From Anthonomus grandis grandis (taxonomy: Eukaryota > Arthropoda > Insecta > Coleoptera > Curculionidae), in contig NC_065547.1 of assembly GCF_022605725.1 (NCBI RefSeq), forward strand, positions 16,347,167 through 16,411,166: a stretch of DNA of 64,000 nucleotides, written 5' to 3'. The notes below the pieces were generated by a model. The model worked only from the letters and a program-made list of their open reading frames with translations. It did not search any database and was not told where the DNA came from. Positions 1-12,539 of the stretch are shown in pieces. Both the position numbers and the translations under genes were made by a program. The stretch's first letter is position 1. Each line of letters begins with the position of its first letter.

Positions 1-52
1 GTATGAACAAAGGTTACCTGATGGTAAATATTAAGTTTATTTATCTCATATA

Positions 53-1558
53 CAGGGTGTTTCTTAACCTATACGCATAAACTTGGGAAATTATTGCTAA
101 TGATAAATAATGACTAATAGTGAAAACAAAATTAAGTAAAATATTTTTAGTTTCCGAGATAATTCTTTTTTTTTCGCAAAAATGTAAGAACTTTATCAGG
201 TGGAATTTTGTTTTCAAATTAAGAAGTAAACAAGTCCGGATGATGTTTATTATGTTTAGTAGTACCTACTTTGCTATCAGTTGATACAGTTGTGGTCGTA
301 TTTCGTTTTTTATTAAAATTATGCCGCATAATTTTTCAAATGAGGAACTAATGGACATGTTACTGGCATACGGGGAATCAAGACAAAACAGTGTGGCTGC
401 AGCTAATCTTTATGCACAAAGGTTTCCTCATAGGTATCATATGTCGCGTGAAACTTTTTTGCGTGTGGTTCAGCGGGGTAGAGAAACTGGAAATTTGCGG
501 CCGAGGCCAGGGCAACATGGTGGAGCTATTAGACCTAGGCGCATTTTAAATCTGGAGAATTTGATTTTAGATATCATCGAAGAGCATCCTGACATAAGCA
601 CTAGAACAATTGCGACGCAATTTGTATTATCACCAGTCACAGTTTGGCGAATTTTAAGGCATGAATTACTGTATCCATTTCACGTCCAAAGGGTACAAGC
701 TTTACTTCCAAGGGATCATGCGCCTCGAGTAAACTTTTGCGAGTGGTTGTGACATCAGCAGCAGTTAAACCCAAACTTTACCAGGAACATTTTAGCTACG
801 GATGAAGCAATTTTCGCAACACGCATTTTTGGGCAGTTGAAAATCCGCATGCCATTCGGCGAACAAACTTTCAACAACGATTTTCAGTAAATGTGTGGGC
901 TGGAATTGTAAACGGATTACGATCGAATACTTATTGGCCCTTTCATTTTGGATAATCGTCTAACTGATGCTCTTTATTTACAATTCTTGCGACAAAATTT
1001 GCCGGTTCTGCTTGAAGAAGTCCCTCTTCACATTAGACAGAATTTGTGGTTTCTAAACGATGGTGCTCCACCACATTTTGCGCGACCAGTGCGACGGCAT
1101 TTGGATCGAATGTGCCCCGAACGATGGATAGGCCGAGGTGGTCGAATTGGATGACCTCCTCGATCACCCGACATTAATCCGCTTGACTTTTATTTTTGGG
1201 ACCACCTAAAATCTCTGGTGTATGTAACCGAAATTGACAATGAACAAAAATTAAGAAATCGAATATTTGCTGCCGCCGAGGAAATTCGACTACAACCTGG
1301 ATTAGCTGCTGTCTGCAACTCTTGGATTAGGCGTGCTCAATTATGTATTGAAAGTCATGGAAATAACTTCGAACAGTTACTATAATAGTTAAATAAACAT
1401 TTATTTTGGAGAATTTACGTTTTTTTTTTTATTTTAATTAATAAGTCGTTTATCTCCGTAACTAAAACTATTTTACAAAAATTTTTTTCACTATTAGTCA
1501 TTATTTGCCGTCAGCAATAATTTCCCAAGTTTATGCGTATAGATTAAGAAACACCCTG
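53..1558 (+). mobile_element. Mariner-like DNA transposon with CAGGGTGT ends (copy A)
   Basis: Both ends carry a near-identical inverted repeat of about 70 bp beginning CAGGGTGTTTCTTAA (53 inward, and its complement ending at 1558). The repeat is flanked by a TA dinucleotide on each side (51-52 and 1559-1560), the expected Tc1/mariner target duplication. A broken transposase gene fills the interior. It is the best-delimited member of a group of CAGGGTGT-ended elements repeated through the window, and lies just upstream of a REV1 exon. Confidence 0.9.
321..1385 (+). pseudogene. Broken mariner-like transposase, DD41D spacing
   Basis: A 143-residue N-terminal part (321-752) holds an insect-type helix-turn-helix region with blocks such as STRTIATQF and HVQRVQALLPRD. 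It ends in a TGA where the family continues. The catalytic domain follows in pieces: ATDEAIFAT near 800, VNVWAGIV near 890, NDGAPPHF near 1060, RWIGRGG near 1120 and SPDINPLDFYFWD near 1170. Reading through the breaks, 41 residues separate the second and third acidic residues. At least one stop and two frameshifts are present, so it should be inactive. Relatives in this window are at 23485, 56925 and 60917. Confidence 0.85.
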
Positions 1559-1755
1559 TATATCAACTGTTCTTCTTTTAAATTAAACAATGAAAGGTGC
1601 ACTACCGGACAAAATCAAAATTTTTTAGTCAAGACACTTTTATTTATTGAATTAAAGGCACCTTGAAATAATTGAAATGTTGAACTCGGTTCATGTTCAT
1701 CGTTTCCCGTGGAAATGTGTCATACAGTATATAATATTCTCTTGTTTTATTTCAG

Positions 1756-2173
1756 GTGTGTCTTCTAGAGTAGTCGATATAAAAGAAAAAATAGACGGAT
1801 TGGCTTCTATGTCAGAAATCGCGAGTTGTACCTACGAGGCCCGCCAATTCGGTATTAAAAATGGCATGTTTTTAGGGCAAGCGGTCAAACTGTGTCCCGA
1901 ACTTAAAACTTTACCGTACGATTTTGAAGTAAATAGACTTAAATCCGTTTACGTAAATGTTTCAAGCCACTTTTTTGTAGGGTTACAAAGAGGTTTCAAA
2001 TATTTTATATAACACGGTGGCGTCCTACACTTTGGATATAGAGGCGGTTAGTTGTGACGAAATGTACGTCGATGTGAGGCAAATTTTGGTGGATGCTGGT
2101 ATGAGCGTTGAAGAGTGGGCTTGTCATATTAGGGAGGAGATTATGGCTAAAACTGGATGCCCTTGTTCAACAG
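1756..2173 (+). CDS. REV1: REV1 exons 1-2 of window: polymerase fingers and catalytic palm
   Basis: Exon 1756-1928 follows a TTTATTTCAG acceptor and encodes the finger block SEIASCTYEARQFGIKNGMF, strongly conserved in REV1, then the KLCPELKTLPYDFE segment. A 52-nt intron (1929-1980, GTAAAT..TTTGTAG) interrupts it. Exon 1981-2173 continues GYKEVSNILYNTVASYTLDI and then EAVSCDEMYVDV, whose adjacent Asp-Glu are catalytic metal ligands of the palm. The exon ends CPCST with donor GTATGA at 2174. Without splicing the reading frame runs into a false stop at 2012. The start codon and the first catalytic Asp are outside the window. Confidence 0.95.
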
Positions 2174-2640
2174 GTATGAAAATTTGAGTGGTTTATGGAT
2201 TTTTTAAAATAATTATTTATTAATAGGCATGAGAATAATTTTTAAGTTTCCAACTATCAATAATATTCAGATGACAATTGATAAGTTTGATATTTAAACT
2301 TGTGTAAAAAATATATTCAAAAAACTATTTTAGCTTTAAAATTTTTTTACAAGCTGCATATAATGAATAAAGCACTTATAAAACGTTTAATTTAGATCAT
2401 TGTTCAATCCGCTTACGGATTATGTATCTTCTAATATGAAATATGTGAATATTTGTTCTTATGACATCATCGTTTTAATTGAAATATGACTTACAGGCAA
2501 TATTCTTATTAATTTTTATTTGATAAATGCCAAGAATTTACATTTTGTATAACTAAATTAGGCAGTACAATATTTTTTTAAATCTTGAAATGCCAGTTTC
2601 CAAATTTAAACACTAAACATGTTCAATTGATTGAAACGAC
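2174..2640. other. AT-rich start of 19-kb REV1 intron
   Basis: Follows the exon 2 donor. I recognise no gene or repeat here; there are only short open frames and A/T runs. Confidence 0.6.
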
Positions 2641-2649
2641 CTTTGAAAC

Positions 2650-3375
2650 AATTTATAAAAGGAGTAGTTATAACATTTACGGGTAGCGAATTCCAAACAC
2701 CAAACACTCTATTTGGCAAACACGTTTGACGTGTTTTTCTTTTATAATTCTGATTTAATTTTTTTTTTTATTTTAAATTGTGACCGCGAAGTGTATTATC
2801 CCGAGTTATTTGAAATAATTCATTTAAATTACTGCCGAAATTCGTGTAAAGTATTGTCAAAGTAAAAATCAACCACGAAGTTTTCGTTTTTCCAAAGTTA
2901 GTAATTTGGAATTTGAAAGTGTTTCGTGCTGTAGGTAGATCTCGGCATTCGCAAACTATATCGACTTTGTTGAGTTCAATGGTATTTATTTGGGATTTGC
3001 TGCGGATTATTTTTTTCTAAATGTAACACTACACATTTATCCGCTTTAAGAGGAAGTAACCATTCACTGCACCAATTTCAATTAGTGTCCAGATCGGTTT
3101 GCAGTTATTGATGAGAGGTTAAGGGAACTGTGTATATTTTTGTGTCATCTACAAACATTGACACCCAACACTTTATTTAGAGGAGTTCCTCCACTAGATA
3201 CTGGATAGAAAGTTGACATGTAATCCGCACCCACACACTGAATTTTCTGTTTTTTCTGAATTCTCCAATCAAATTTAACAAATCTCCTTCTCTGCTAAGA
3301 TGTTCTAGCTTATGCAATAGTCGTTTCGTTCAAACTCTATTAAAAACCCTAGCATACTCGGAGTACATAGATAGA
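2650..3375 (-). pseudogene. Degenerate non-LTR reverse transcriptase fragment
   Basis: Read on the minus strand, several frames give reverse-transcriptase blocks in the right order: a DFSKAFDRV-like stretch near 3350, a fingers/palm segment near 3280, the catalytic box as FVDDTKIYT near 3140, and the thumb block CSEWLLPLKADKCVVLH near 3050. Stops and frameshifts are frequent. It is an old 5'- and 3'-truncated copy in the REV1 intron. The clade was not determined. Confidence 0.7.
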
Positions 3376-3850
3376 TAGCAATACTTTATTGTTCCAGAAC
3401 TACAACATATATAATTCTTATTAACAAAGCCTGAAAGCCATACCTACAATATTAAGTTCTATAAGATATACAATAAAACAATATTTTATACAACTTAACA
3501 AGGATAGCCATATTTAATAATGTTTTAATATTGTTGTTCAAATTAATGAATCCTAAAAGCCTAATAGAGATTATATGCTACTCACGATTAAACAAAAAAT
3601 ATTCATCAACAGAATAAAATGAATGGTCAATTGAAAGGCTTTTGCACTTACGTCAAAACATTTTCAAATTCTCAATACAACGAACACTTAATGGCAAGTG
3701 GTTATAGATTTTAATGCCCATATAAATAAGGAATCCTGTATGTAACTGAAGTGAGGAATACGCAAACATAAATCATGTTCCTGGCGTGTTTGATAAGTTC
3801 TTCAGCAGAAAGATGTTTGTGAACAATACACACTGTTTCCATAACAAAAA
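3376..3850 (-). pseudogene. 3' end of a CR1-like non-LTR element
   Basis: The minus strand gives LPLSVRCIENLKMF and then HSFYSVDEYFLFN, the typical last residues of CR1-group ORF2 proteins. It is followed by a 3' UTR ending near AGCAATACTTTATTGTTCC at 3376. Only the C-terminal tail and UTR remain. Confidence 0.6.
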
Positions 3851-4150
3851 GAGTTGGTAGGATGAAGATTTTATTTTTAATGAATAAGGTACCATCGGGT
3901 AATAAGGCCGAGTTAACATTCTTACTTTTTTATTTAATAACACATACACATTTTCGACTTTGGGTATATAAAAAAGGTAACTAAGGTACTTGTTTTACCA
4001 AAATATTAATGAACAGAACTTATTATTAGCCTAGGCAGGTAATAAGGCCGAACTTTTGTTAATTAACACATAAAAAAGCAAAAAAAAACAGTTATTCTTA
4101 AAAAAAATAAAAAAAGAGAGACTAAGAGTAAACAAGGTACTTAAAAAAAA

Positions 4151-7060
4151 TTATGGCAAGCATTGCGGACAAATAAATTTCTTGGTGTTATCGGCAGTAA
4201 GGCCGACGCATTCCTCATGCACCCATATTCCACATAATACACAGGTTCGCATGTCAGCTACATAAGCCTTATCACAAACGGAGCACAATGCACATCCAGT
4301 TTTCTTTTCTAGCAGCTCTGCTAGTGGTCGGCAATTCAGTCGATTTGCTTGATGAAGTGTTTTTAATTTTTTTAGAACTGGGATCTTTAAAAACATCCCT
4401 TTTTACTTCCTAAGCTTGATAGTTCTTTTTTTCGTGGTTTAGTTTTAACTGGCTGCATATCGGGAGTAATGAGCTCTTTAGCAAATGAGTTCTTTAGACA
4501 TTGTGTTTTTTTTCGATTATCTGAGCTAATGGAATTTCATCTTCTGTGTTCCAGTGGTCTTCCAAACTAGGCGCATTACTGATTTCAACATTAGACAAAT
4601 TGGGCGCATTATTTTCTTTATTGTGACTGCGTAGGCAGACTGGGAGCAAATGCACACTCCGCTATCGCATTTTTGTTAAAAGGAGTAAAGACATCTGAGA
4701 TTCATTCTTTATTTAATCTTCTGTCAGGATGTTGATCTCAGTAATCTACAAGCTCCTGATCGCAGTGGGCTTTAAACGACCGGAAGACGGATTTGTCTAT
4801 TGGCTGGAGCTCATGAGTAGTATTTCTAGGTAAACATAAAAGCTAAATCTCCAATGATTCTGGCCTTTTCAGCGATAGTCACATCGAGGTGGCTTGATGC
4901 TACATCGAAAATTAAAATTGTTGGAGGAGGCGACCTGGATTGTGCAAAATGATCCAACCATTTAAGGAATATCTTCGTAGTCATGCTTCCTTATTGAGTC
5001 ATCTGCACAATCGACCCTGCTGGAAGTCCATCTGAAAAAGTTTTATTCTCTGCCCTTTGAATAAAATCATTTAGGAGGTATACATTACAGAGCGTATTTC
5101 CACATGCCACAATGGTTACATTTTCTCCGTGTTCTGACCCTATCAAATAAACTCTTTTAGCTCCCTTCTCTGCTAGAACCCTCTGCTGATGGTGTAGCAT
5201 GACTCTACAGCCCTTCTCGTCCATATTATAGATATTATCAGGCATGTATTTAAGACCAGTTCTTTCCAAAAGGTTGTTCAGCTTCTCAAAATAATCATCC
5301 ACAGTAAAATGATTTAATTTCTGTGCACGAGCAGGATTTAATTGCTGTGCACTTCGCTGCGAAAAATTTGGGTGTCGCCTTAAGAATGCTCGGTACCATT
5401 TTTTTCCTGCTAATTGCTTCTCTTTATTGAATTTATGATTAACATTAAGTCGTTAACAAAATTTATAAACGCTACGACGAAGCACTTTAGAGGTAAATGG
5501 AAATCCTTTTTGTGCAAACCTTATTATCTTTTCAACCAAATCGTTTTCTTGTTGTTCCGTTAAAAGGGGTTTTGAACCGAGGACTCGTTTGGTTGAACCA
5601 GTTGAATTGAATCGTCTTGAATTGTCGAAACAGTGGCCTGCCAAGGCAGTTGTGTATATAGGTCTCCTGATGGATCCGTCATGCCCCACCGGGGGTTACC
5701 AGAGCCCAACGACTTTAGAGAAACCGATAAGGCTCTCTGGTCTGAAGGACTTAAAGTCACTCGGTACACTGAAAGTGTTACCCAAGTATTTGAACCTGGC
5801 GCGCGTGAATGCTGGGCACTCCCCGACTACATGGTCAACGGTTTCATCCTCCTCACAGCACCATCGGCATTCCGGGTTGTCCGCAATACCGATGGTATGG
5901 AGATGGCTTCTTAAGTGCCAGTGACCGGTTAAAAGACCTGTCACTAGCCGAATTTCGCGTCTTTTTAGGCGTAGTAGATTTTTGGTGAGACAGGCAGAGA
6001 GCCCACCTATGTGCGCTTTGGCCTGTCTCATACCAGGGGACTCAGTCCATCTTTGGTGGGTCCACTTGTCAGACAGACCCTTAATTGACGCGACCGCTAC
6101 GCATTTGGCGATACCAACTATGGGTTCCGGCCCCATCGGCACATTCGCGGATCCTAGTCTGACAAGAGAGTCCGCTTCCTCATTACCTGCATGGCCTGCG
6201 TGGCCAGGTATCCAGACGAGCTGGACCCTGCATCCAACCTGTACCAGTTTTTTCAGGACTTTTATGCACTCTAGTACAAGCTTGGAGCTTACCTTTGCGG
6301 CCGTAATAGCCTTAATGGCAGCTCTGCTGTCCGAGCATATTGATACGACTGTATTGCAATGTCCGCAGCTTAGGATTTTCTGTCCGCATTTGAATACAGC
6401 GAATACTTCGTCCTGGAAGACAGTGGCGTGCTCCCCCAGCGAGTATGCCCTACTGGTATGTGGGATCCCACCACAGAGCTGAAGCCCTGATCCAGCTCTG
6501 TTATTCATTCTGGAGCCATCTGTGTACCTGATGGTCCCCCTATTTAGCTCCTATTTTTCAATGTCTGTTGGAATGCTGCCACTCCTCTCTGCCTGCAATG
6601 TGCGTCACGAATCCCTCGTAGTCCACAGTCATTGGAGCCATGCAGTCACTGCCCATCAGAAGGAGAGGACATTCCTGTATGGCCCGTGACCAGATTTTTG
6701 CGTGACCGGTCTCGCCAGCACTTAGTTCGCCGAGGATGTATAGCTTGTACGCAGTCCTCATTGCCTCGAATTGCACAACGAGGTCCAGAGGCGGAAGACT
6801 CAGCAGAGTCTCAAGCGGTCTAGTTGGTGCCGTCCGCATGGAACCCGTTATGCTGAGACATGCAAGACGTTAAACTCTGTCCAGTTGAGCACGAATGGTT
6901 GAACCAGTTTTCAAATTGTTTCTCAATGTACGACGGGGAATATTACAGTGTACTGCTACCGATTCTTGGGAATGACCTAGTTGCGGTGCTTCCTTCATCA
7001 TTGCGTCTGTCCATTTTGCCCTTATTCCGCAATTTTTTCCCTATGTCTGTAAATTAAAAA
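4151..7060 (-). pseudogene. Pogo-like DDE transposase with C-terminal PHD-like finger, broken
   Basis: From the N-terminus: a psq-type helix-turn-helix (KWTDAMMKEAPQLGHSQESV then NIPRRTLRNNLKTGST, ~7000-6900); after the inserted retroelement, the CENP-B-like segment PLLTEQQENDLVEKIIRFA (5560-5490); DDE_1 blocks NIYNMDEKGCRV (5240-5200) and LIFDVASSHLD (~4910). The C-terminus (4396-4154) is a cysteine-rich PHD-like module with CALCSVCDKAY, CVLCGIWVHEECVG and FICPQCLP. Frameshifts occur near 4985, 5305 and 4790. The second pogo-like element (44344-46848) also ends in a Cys/His cluster. Confidence 0.8.
5604..6895 (-). mobile_element. 5'-truncated RNase-H-bearing non-LTR retrotransposon with 14-bp TSD
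   Basis: The minus-strand reading frame 6508-5696 (270 residues) carries an RNase H domain (ATVFQDEVFAVFKC, SDSRAAIKAI, VQLVWIPGHAGHAGNEEAD) and then a Cys/His motif (CRWCCEEDETVDHVVGECP), typical of I/R1/Jockey-group ORF2 C-termini. Just upstream, 6839-6558 encodes the RT-RNase H linker (RTAPTRPLETLLSLPPLDL). The direct repeat TGGTTGAACCAGTT occurs at 5590-5603 and 6896-6909, flanking the insertion, and removing one copy restores the pogo-like frame. Its GC content is clearly higher than its surroundings, suggesting a fairly recent arrival. Confidence 0.88.
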
Positions 7061-7289
7061 AAACATAAATTAGAAAAAAAACTCATGTATGTACAGATTG
7101 TAGCATACATAATTTTAAGATGTGATTTATTTCTAGATACTTTAGGTTATTTTTAAGTCATTGTGATAGGCAATAAAGCAGTGGCCTTATTATCATCTGT
7201 GTAGACAGGAAATAATGCCGGGCCTTATTACCTGTCTAGCACATTTATAATTTTTGAGGTTATGTAAAATTACAAAATAAAAAATAATT

Positions 7290-9110
7290 TACGCTAGCAA
7301 CCAGAAGTCAGCTTCCTATTTAAACAACTCACACGAGAGTCAAATTTTAACCTGTAATCTATGTTCAAACCCAGATATTTAGAATCTTCAACAATCTTCA
7401 AATATTAAGTCTCAACGGCAATATTTTCCAAGCGAATGTCTCTAAATTTAACAACATGGGTTTTTGATACGCTAAGAGCTAGTTGATTAGCATCACACCA
7501 ATCTTTGATCTTTTAGACATCAAGAGCAATAATATTTTGCAGATCGAGAGGGTTGTCCACGTCCAGTGACCGCAGTGCTGTAAAATCATGAAATATAGCA
7601 TCTGCAGTGCTTTTTTGTTGTTGAAAGCCAAACAAAGATGCTGAAGTCGGCAAAAAAAACTTGCGTTAATAAAGTGATGCGTATGTTAACTAGGCGTTCT
7701 ACTACTTTGAACAGAGTGAAAAGCAATAAAATTGGTTTATAGTTCGACGGATCAGAAGAGCCATCACCCTTTTGAATCGGTATCATGTTGGGAATCTTAA
7801 GGCAAGAGGGAAAACTTCCTCTAGCAAAAGGGGAGTTAACGGCAAGTGCCAGAGTGTGAAAGAGAAGGAAGCTCTTTTAGGATTCTTAGCATCCATCATA
7901 TCCTGAACTATTTTGATTTTTCACCCCACGAAAAACTTTCTAGATAGATTGACTAGATAGTCGAGGGGATCCTTTTTAGTGTGAATTTTCTTAATTAGGT
8001 TGTCAGCTATGGAACAGTAAAAGTTGTTGAGATCATTTGGATCCCATACAATATCCTGCGAGTTTTGGCTGGTTCTACCTGATAATTCATTCATTCAAGA
8101 ATTTGCCAGGATGTACGGGATTTATTAATTAATTTTTTTTAAAATTTAGAATAGAATTGTTGTTTGGCCCTTTGCAGTAGCTTCCTGTATATACTACGAT
8201 ATTCAAGAAAGTAGGTTTTTAAGAAAACAATTAATTAGTGAATTAAGACAGTGGAGATTTTTTGCTGATGTGTGGATACCCGTAGTTACCATAATTTGGA
8301 ATGTGACTTTATTTTTATATTTCTCAGAGAGAAACATTTATCTACTAGAGTGCATAAGATGGAATAGTAAAGTGATAAGGGATTATCCTCAAAAAAAATC
8401 TGATTCCAATTTTGTCTATTGCATTTATTGCTAAATCTAACATAATTGCCACGACTGAAGATCCGTTCACGAACAGTGTGAATTATTTTCCTAATCTTGA
8501 AATTAACTGGAAAAGATGCAGCGATGGCACAGTGGTCAGAGATACCAGCATTAACTAAATCACACATATCCTCATATAAATTAAAAGATGTAATCAATAG
8601 TAGTAGCAGAATGCTCAGTGAAACGAGCAAAGGAATTTACATGCGTAGTGAGATTGAATGAGCGTAAGAGATTTGCAAGAATTATTGTTGCGTTAGAGTC
8701 GCTATCAGCAAAATTGATGTTGAAGTCACCTCAGTTAACATTATTCTACTCTTCAAAGGAACTTTTGATAATAATTGTTCCAGTTTTTTTAGAAAAGAAT
8801 AAACGTTGCAGATTAAGAGCCACTTACTAGAATATATTCCTGAAAACTCAAACTTATCCTCCAAGGGAAGCATATCAAATTTGATACATGGTTTAAAGTA
8901 TAATATATTAAAGCAATCCCGACTAACTAGAGCCGCAGTGCCACCGTGTTTACTTAGAGATCTACAATATTTAGCAATTACACCATATTCCTTTAAAATT
9001 AACAGTTCGTCCATATTTCACCAATGTTCAGTAATTAACACAATACTGGGTAAGTTAACACTACACAAGAACACTTCAGTTCATTAATCTTAGAACGAAC
9101 AGACTGAGTA
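7290..9110 (-). pseudogene. Decayed non-LTR retrotransposon ORF2 (endonuclease + RT)
   Basis: On the minus strand, 9014-8682 gives the endonuclease segment GVIAKYCRSLSKHGGTA and KFEFSGIYSSKWLLICNVY; 8630-8286 gives VNAGISDHCAIAASF; 7786-7586 gives the RT start MIPIQKGDGSSDPSNYKPI; near 7490-7310 the thumb reads WCDANQLALSVSKTHVVKF and YLGLNIDYRLKF. The order is right for APE-RT, but frames shift repeatedly and the catalytic YADD region is missing or unreadable. Confidence 0.75.
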
Positions 9111-9386
9111 TTAAGCAGTATTTCATCCGAATTTAGAGAGTTTAGAACATTACAATGATATAATTTTGTTAAATTTTTTTGATTGTTAACTACATCCTTA
9201 ACTCAGATGTATATCTTTTTTATTTGATTGAGAGAGAGACATATGATGCCAAATAACAAAACAGTTGATCTTTAGTAAGTCTGAATTTTACATCCTTGCA
9301 ATATTGGTCAGCTTATCAAAGACTATATCCTACTAAATAAGTTTGCCGTCACAGAATCTTGGCTCTCGGGCTTTATTGATGATGAG

Positions 9387-12001
9387 ATGTTACAAATTGA
9401 AGGTTTTCGCTTGGTTAGGCGCGACCGTACCATAGGTAGAGGAGGCGGAATTGTAGTCTATGTGAGAGATACCATAAAATATTCTATTTTAAATGACTTT
9501 GACTGCAATTTTTCTGAGCAAATATGGATACAGTTTAAAACTAAGGGTGTTCTAAGCACCATAGGTGTTTTCTATAGGCCTCCGGGTCTTACTAATATAA
9601 ATGATTTTATGACTGAGTTTGAAACTAACATTTGTAGATATCTTTTGTCGTGTGACAATCTCCTCGGTCTTGGCGATTTTAATATAAACGTAAATAACTT
9701 GGAATCTATCCATGCGCAAAGGTTTCTTTCTCTACTTCAGGTATACAGCTTAAGTCAAATTATCAATGAGTTCACTCGGCCTGGCTTAGCTGGAAACGGC
9801 TCCCTCTTAGATTTGATTATATGCTCAAACATAAATTTTGTACAGAATAGTAGTGTTGATTCAAATTTTTAGGTATCAGATCATTTTGTCATTTTATGTA
9901 AAGTACGTCTTATGATTTTCAAACCTCCACCCTTCCTATTAACTTACAGAGATTTTAAACATTTTATACATGATAATTTTTACCAAGATTTATTAAATTC
10001 TCGATTAGATGACATATTTTATATGGAAGATATTAATGCTAAAGTTGATAGGTTTAATAATTGTATACTTAATCTTTTTAATATACATGCGCCATTTAAA
10101 ACGGCCAGAATTACTAAAGGAAGGAGTCCTTGGATCACAGATAATATCAAACATCTTATTTATCTTAGAAATGGGGCCTTGTCCAAGTACAAAAGACAAA
10201 AAACTGAGTTAAATTGGGAACACTATCGCCAACTTCGGAACCAAGTGACAGCGGCTGTTGAAATAGAGAAGAAGTGCTATCTCTATAACATCTTACAAAA
10301 GGGTGACTCCAAAAATAATTGGAAGGTACTACATCACCTGAACATACATTGCAAGCCTCAAAACACCATTCCTGACCACTTGGGTGACCCTGAAATCATA
10401 AATACCTTTTTTATAAATGCTGCATCTTCCAACGCGCCTAATCCAGAAACGTTGTCTTATTATCTACTAAATGTCAAGGAAGGGGTAGGAAACTTCGAGT
10501 TTCAGCTAGCAACTACTTTATTCTCAATGAAATCTGAGGCCATTGGGACAGATGATATAGGCTTGTCGATGCTGCTCCACTGCTGTCCATATATTCTTCC
10601 ATTTCTAGTGCATCTTGTTAATTGTTGTATTGAATCTTCAACTTTTCCCGATTCTTGGAAGTCCTCATACCTTATCCCTATTCCAAAAGTCCCTTCTCCA
10701 ACTGAATTATCCGACCTTAGGCCTATTAGCATTCTCCCTGTCATCTCAAAAGTTTTAGAGAGGGTATTGGAAAGCCAACTCAGAACATACGTAAACAGAT
10801 TTGATATCTTGCCAGTTATTCAGTCCGGATTTCGAAAAGACTTCAGCTGCTCTACTGCTCTTTTAAAAGTAACTGACGATATTATACAGTCAGCTGATTG
10901 TAATGAGTTAACAATCTTGACTCTACTTGATTACTCCAAGGCCTTTGATAAGTTAAATCACCAACTATTACTGGCTATACTAAAATTCTTAGGTCTTGGG
11001 GAGAGTGCTCGCTCTCTTGTTCGGCAATATTTGACCGGTCGAACTCAGATAGTGAAGCTCAATGGGAAGCAATCCTCGGCTATGGATCTCTCTTGCGGAG
11101 TACCACAAGGGTCTATTCTTGGTCCTCTATTCTTTACCCTGTATACGTCTCAATTGTGTAAGAGTCTCAAATATTCAAAAGTCCATCTATATGCCGACGA
11201 TACACAGGTTTATTTCTCTTTTCCTCCTAACAAAATCTTAGAAGCTAATGATAAGGTATCTTACGACCTTAACATGCTAACAAAGGCATCGGAAAATCAT
11301 TGTTTGAGTTTAAACCCAAGTAAATGTAAGGTTCTTCTTTTTGGTAGGTTGCATTCCAGAGACACATATGAGAAATTTGTTCAGATTAAATTGAATGGTC
11401 AACTAATAAATTGTAGTAATGTGGCTAGGAATCTTGGAGTTTTATTAGATGTTAAGTTGAGGTTCACTGAGCACATTGATCAATGTATTAAAAAAGCTTT
11501 TATTAACCTTAAGCTACTTTATAGTCAGAGGCAGCTCCTTAATAAGGAACTAAAAAGAGTTTTATGTGACAGTCTTGTATTGTCCCATTTCACTTACTGT
11601 GATGTTTTGTATGGCCCCTGCCTTTTGATAAGTGATATAAAAAGAATACAGTACATTCAAAATTGTTGTGTAAGGCTAATTAATGAAATGATAAAATTTG
11701 ATATTTGATAAATATGAGTGAAAGGAGGTTACTACATAGTCTTGTTCTCTTTAATAAAATTGTCTTTAAAAAATGTCCTAATTACCTTTATCAGAAAATT
11801 AAGTTTAGATATGATGCTCATGTTTTGGACTTAAGAAATAAGCATTTTATTACACCTCCTCTTCATAAAACTGTTTTATTTGAGAGGAGCTTTAGTTACT
11901 GTATTCATCTGCAATATAATAAAATTCCTCCTGAGTTAAAATATATTTCACCTTCTATATTTAAACAAAAAATAAGCAGTTATATTACTGATCTCTGTTA
12001 G
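9387..12001 (+). pseudogene. CR1-group ORF2: APE endonuclease and reverse transcriptase
   Basis: Residues from 9387 cover the endonuclease (RRDRTIGRGGGIVVYVRD, GVFYRPPGL, LGDFNIN, LLDLIICS). An in-frame TAG at 9870-9872 interrupts it, and the frame resumes immediately (VSDHFVILC) and runs to 11708. RT blocks: DLRPISILPVISKVLERVL, QSGFRKDFSCSTALL, LLDYSKAFDKLNHQLL, GVPQGSILGPLFFTLY, and the catalytic LYADDTQVYF near 11190. A frameshift near 11700 moves the C-terminal part (11705-12001) to another frame. So there is one stop and one frameshift: a young but dead copy. Confidence 0.88.
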
Positions 12002-12256
12002 CCTAGAGTGTTGTTAAATATCTATTCTTTAACTTATTGTAAATTTCATAAGTCTGTGTGGTTATCAAACGTTGTAATGTTAATCGGTTGTGCATATAGG
12101 CAGTTAGAACTTAATATTTTGTAACTATGCAATTATTTAAGATACATTTTGAAATTCTTTGTAATATCTAACCTCAAGCTGATTTGTATGGTTAAGCTAG
12201 GAAGTAAGCTTCAACTTCGCCATTTAGAATTTACCAGTTGTAAATTTTAATAAAGA

Positions 12257-12258
<2 letters not shown>

Positions 12259-12311
<53 letters not shown>
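12259..12311. repeat. (TTA)n microsatellite, tail of CR1-group element
   Basis: About 17-18 tandem ATT units directly follow the 3' end of the retroelement. Similar tails follow other elements at 21050 and 29866. Confidence 0.95.
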
Positions 12312-12539
12312 TCCAATAACCCCAATGGAAGCATTGTTACATTTTAGAAAGTTTGAGATACCTAAGTAGAAAGAATTAAATATTCCATGAGAATAATTGG
12401 ATTTAGAGAAAGTTATGCTAAAGATTACATTACAGTATTTCCCTATAGAGTAGAGACTATTTATAATTCGGTTCGTTAACTTTTTATAATTACACAAAGT
12501 TAAAGACTATAAGTGAGTCAGTAGCATGTGAGCGTAATA

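Larger units (their letters stand above)
3897..7247 (-). mobile_element. Pogo/Tigger-like DNA transposon 1 (split by an insertion)
   Basis: The ends are marked by repeated GGTAATAAGGCC motifs: direct at 3898-3909 and 4038-4049, and inverted at 7183-7192 and 7221-7232. The interior holds a minus-strand transposase pseudogene. The exact ends are uncertain because I could not fix a TA duplication. A retroelement (5604-6895) has been inserted in the N-terminal third. Confidence 0.7.
9310..12311 (+). mobile_element. CR1-group non-LTR element, 5'-truncated, (TTA)n tail
   Basis: It begins inside the endonuclease domain and ends with a 3' UTR, AATAAAGACA and a TTA tandem repeat. The region contains one long ORF2, described separately. 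No ORF1 is present upstream. Confidence 0.85.

Noticed and set aside
1929..2012. Extension of the REV1 exon 1 frame to a stop at 2012
   Set aside because: Clean GT..AG sites at 1929-1980 and the REV1 match of 1981 onward show this is an intron.
5589..6482. Several plus-strand open frames opposite the RNase H gene
   Set aside because: They are shadows of the minus-strand RNase H frame in a GC-rich segment; no protein family is visible.
12231..12497. Minus frame with a long poly-Asn run
   Set aside because: It is translation of the (TTA)n microsatellite.
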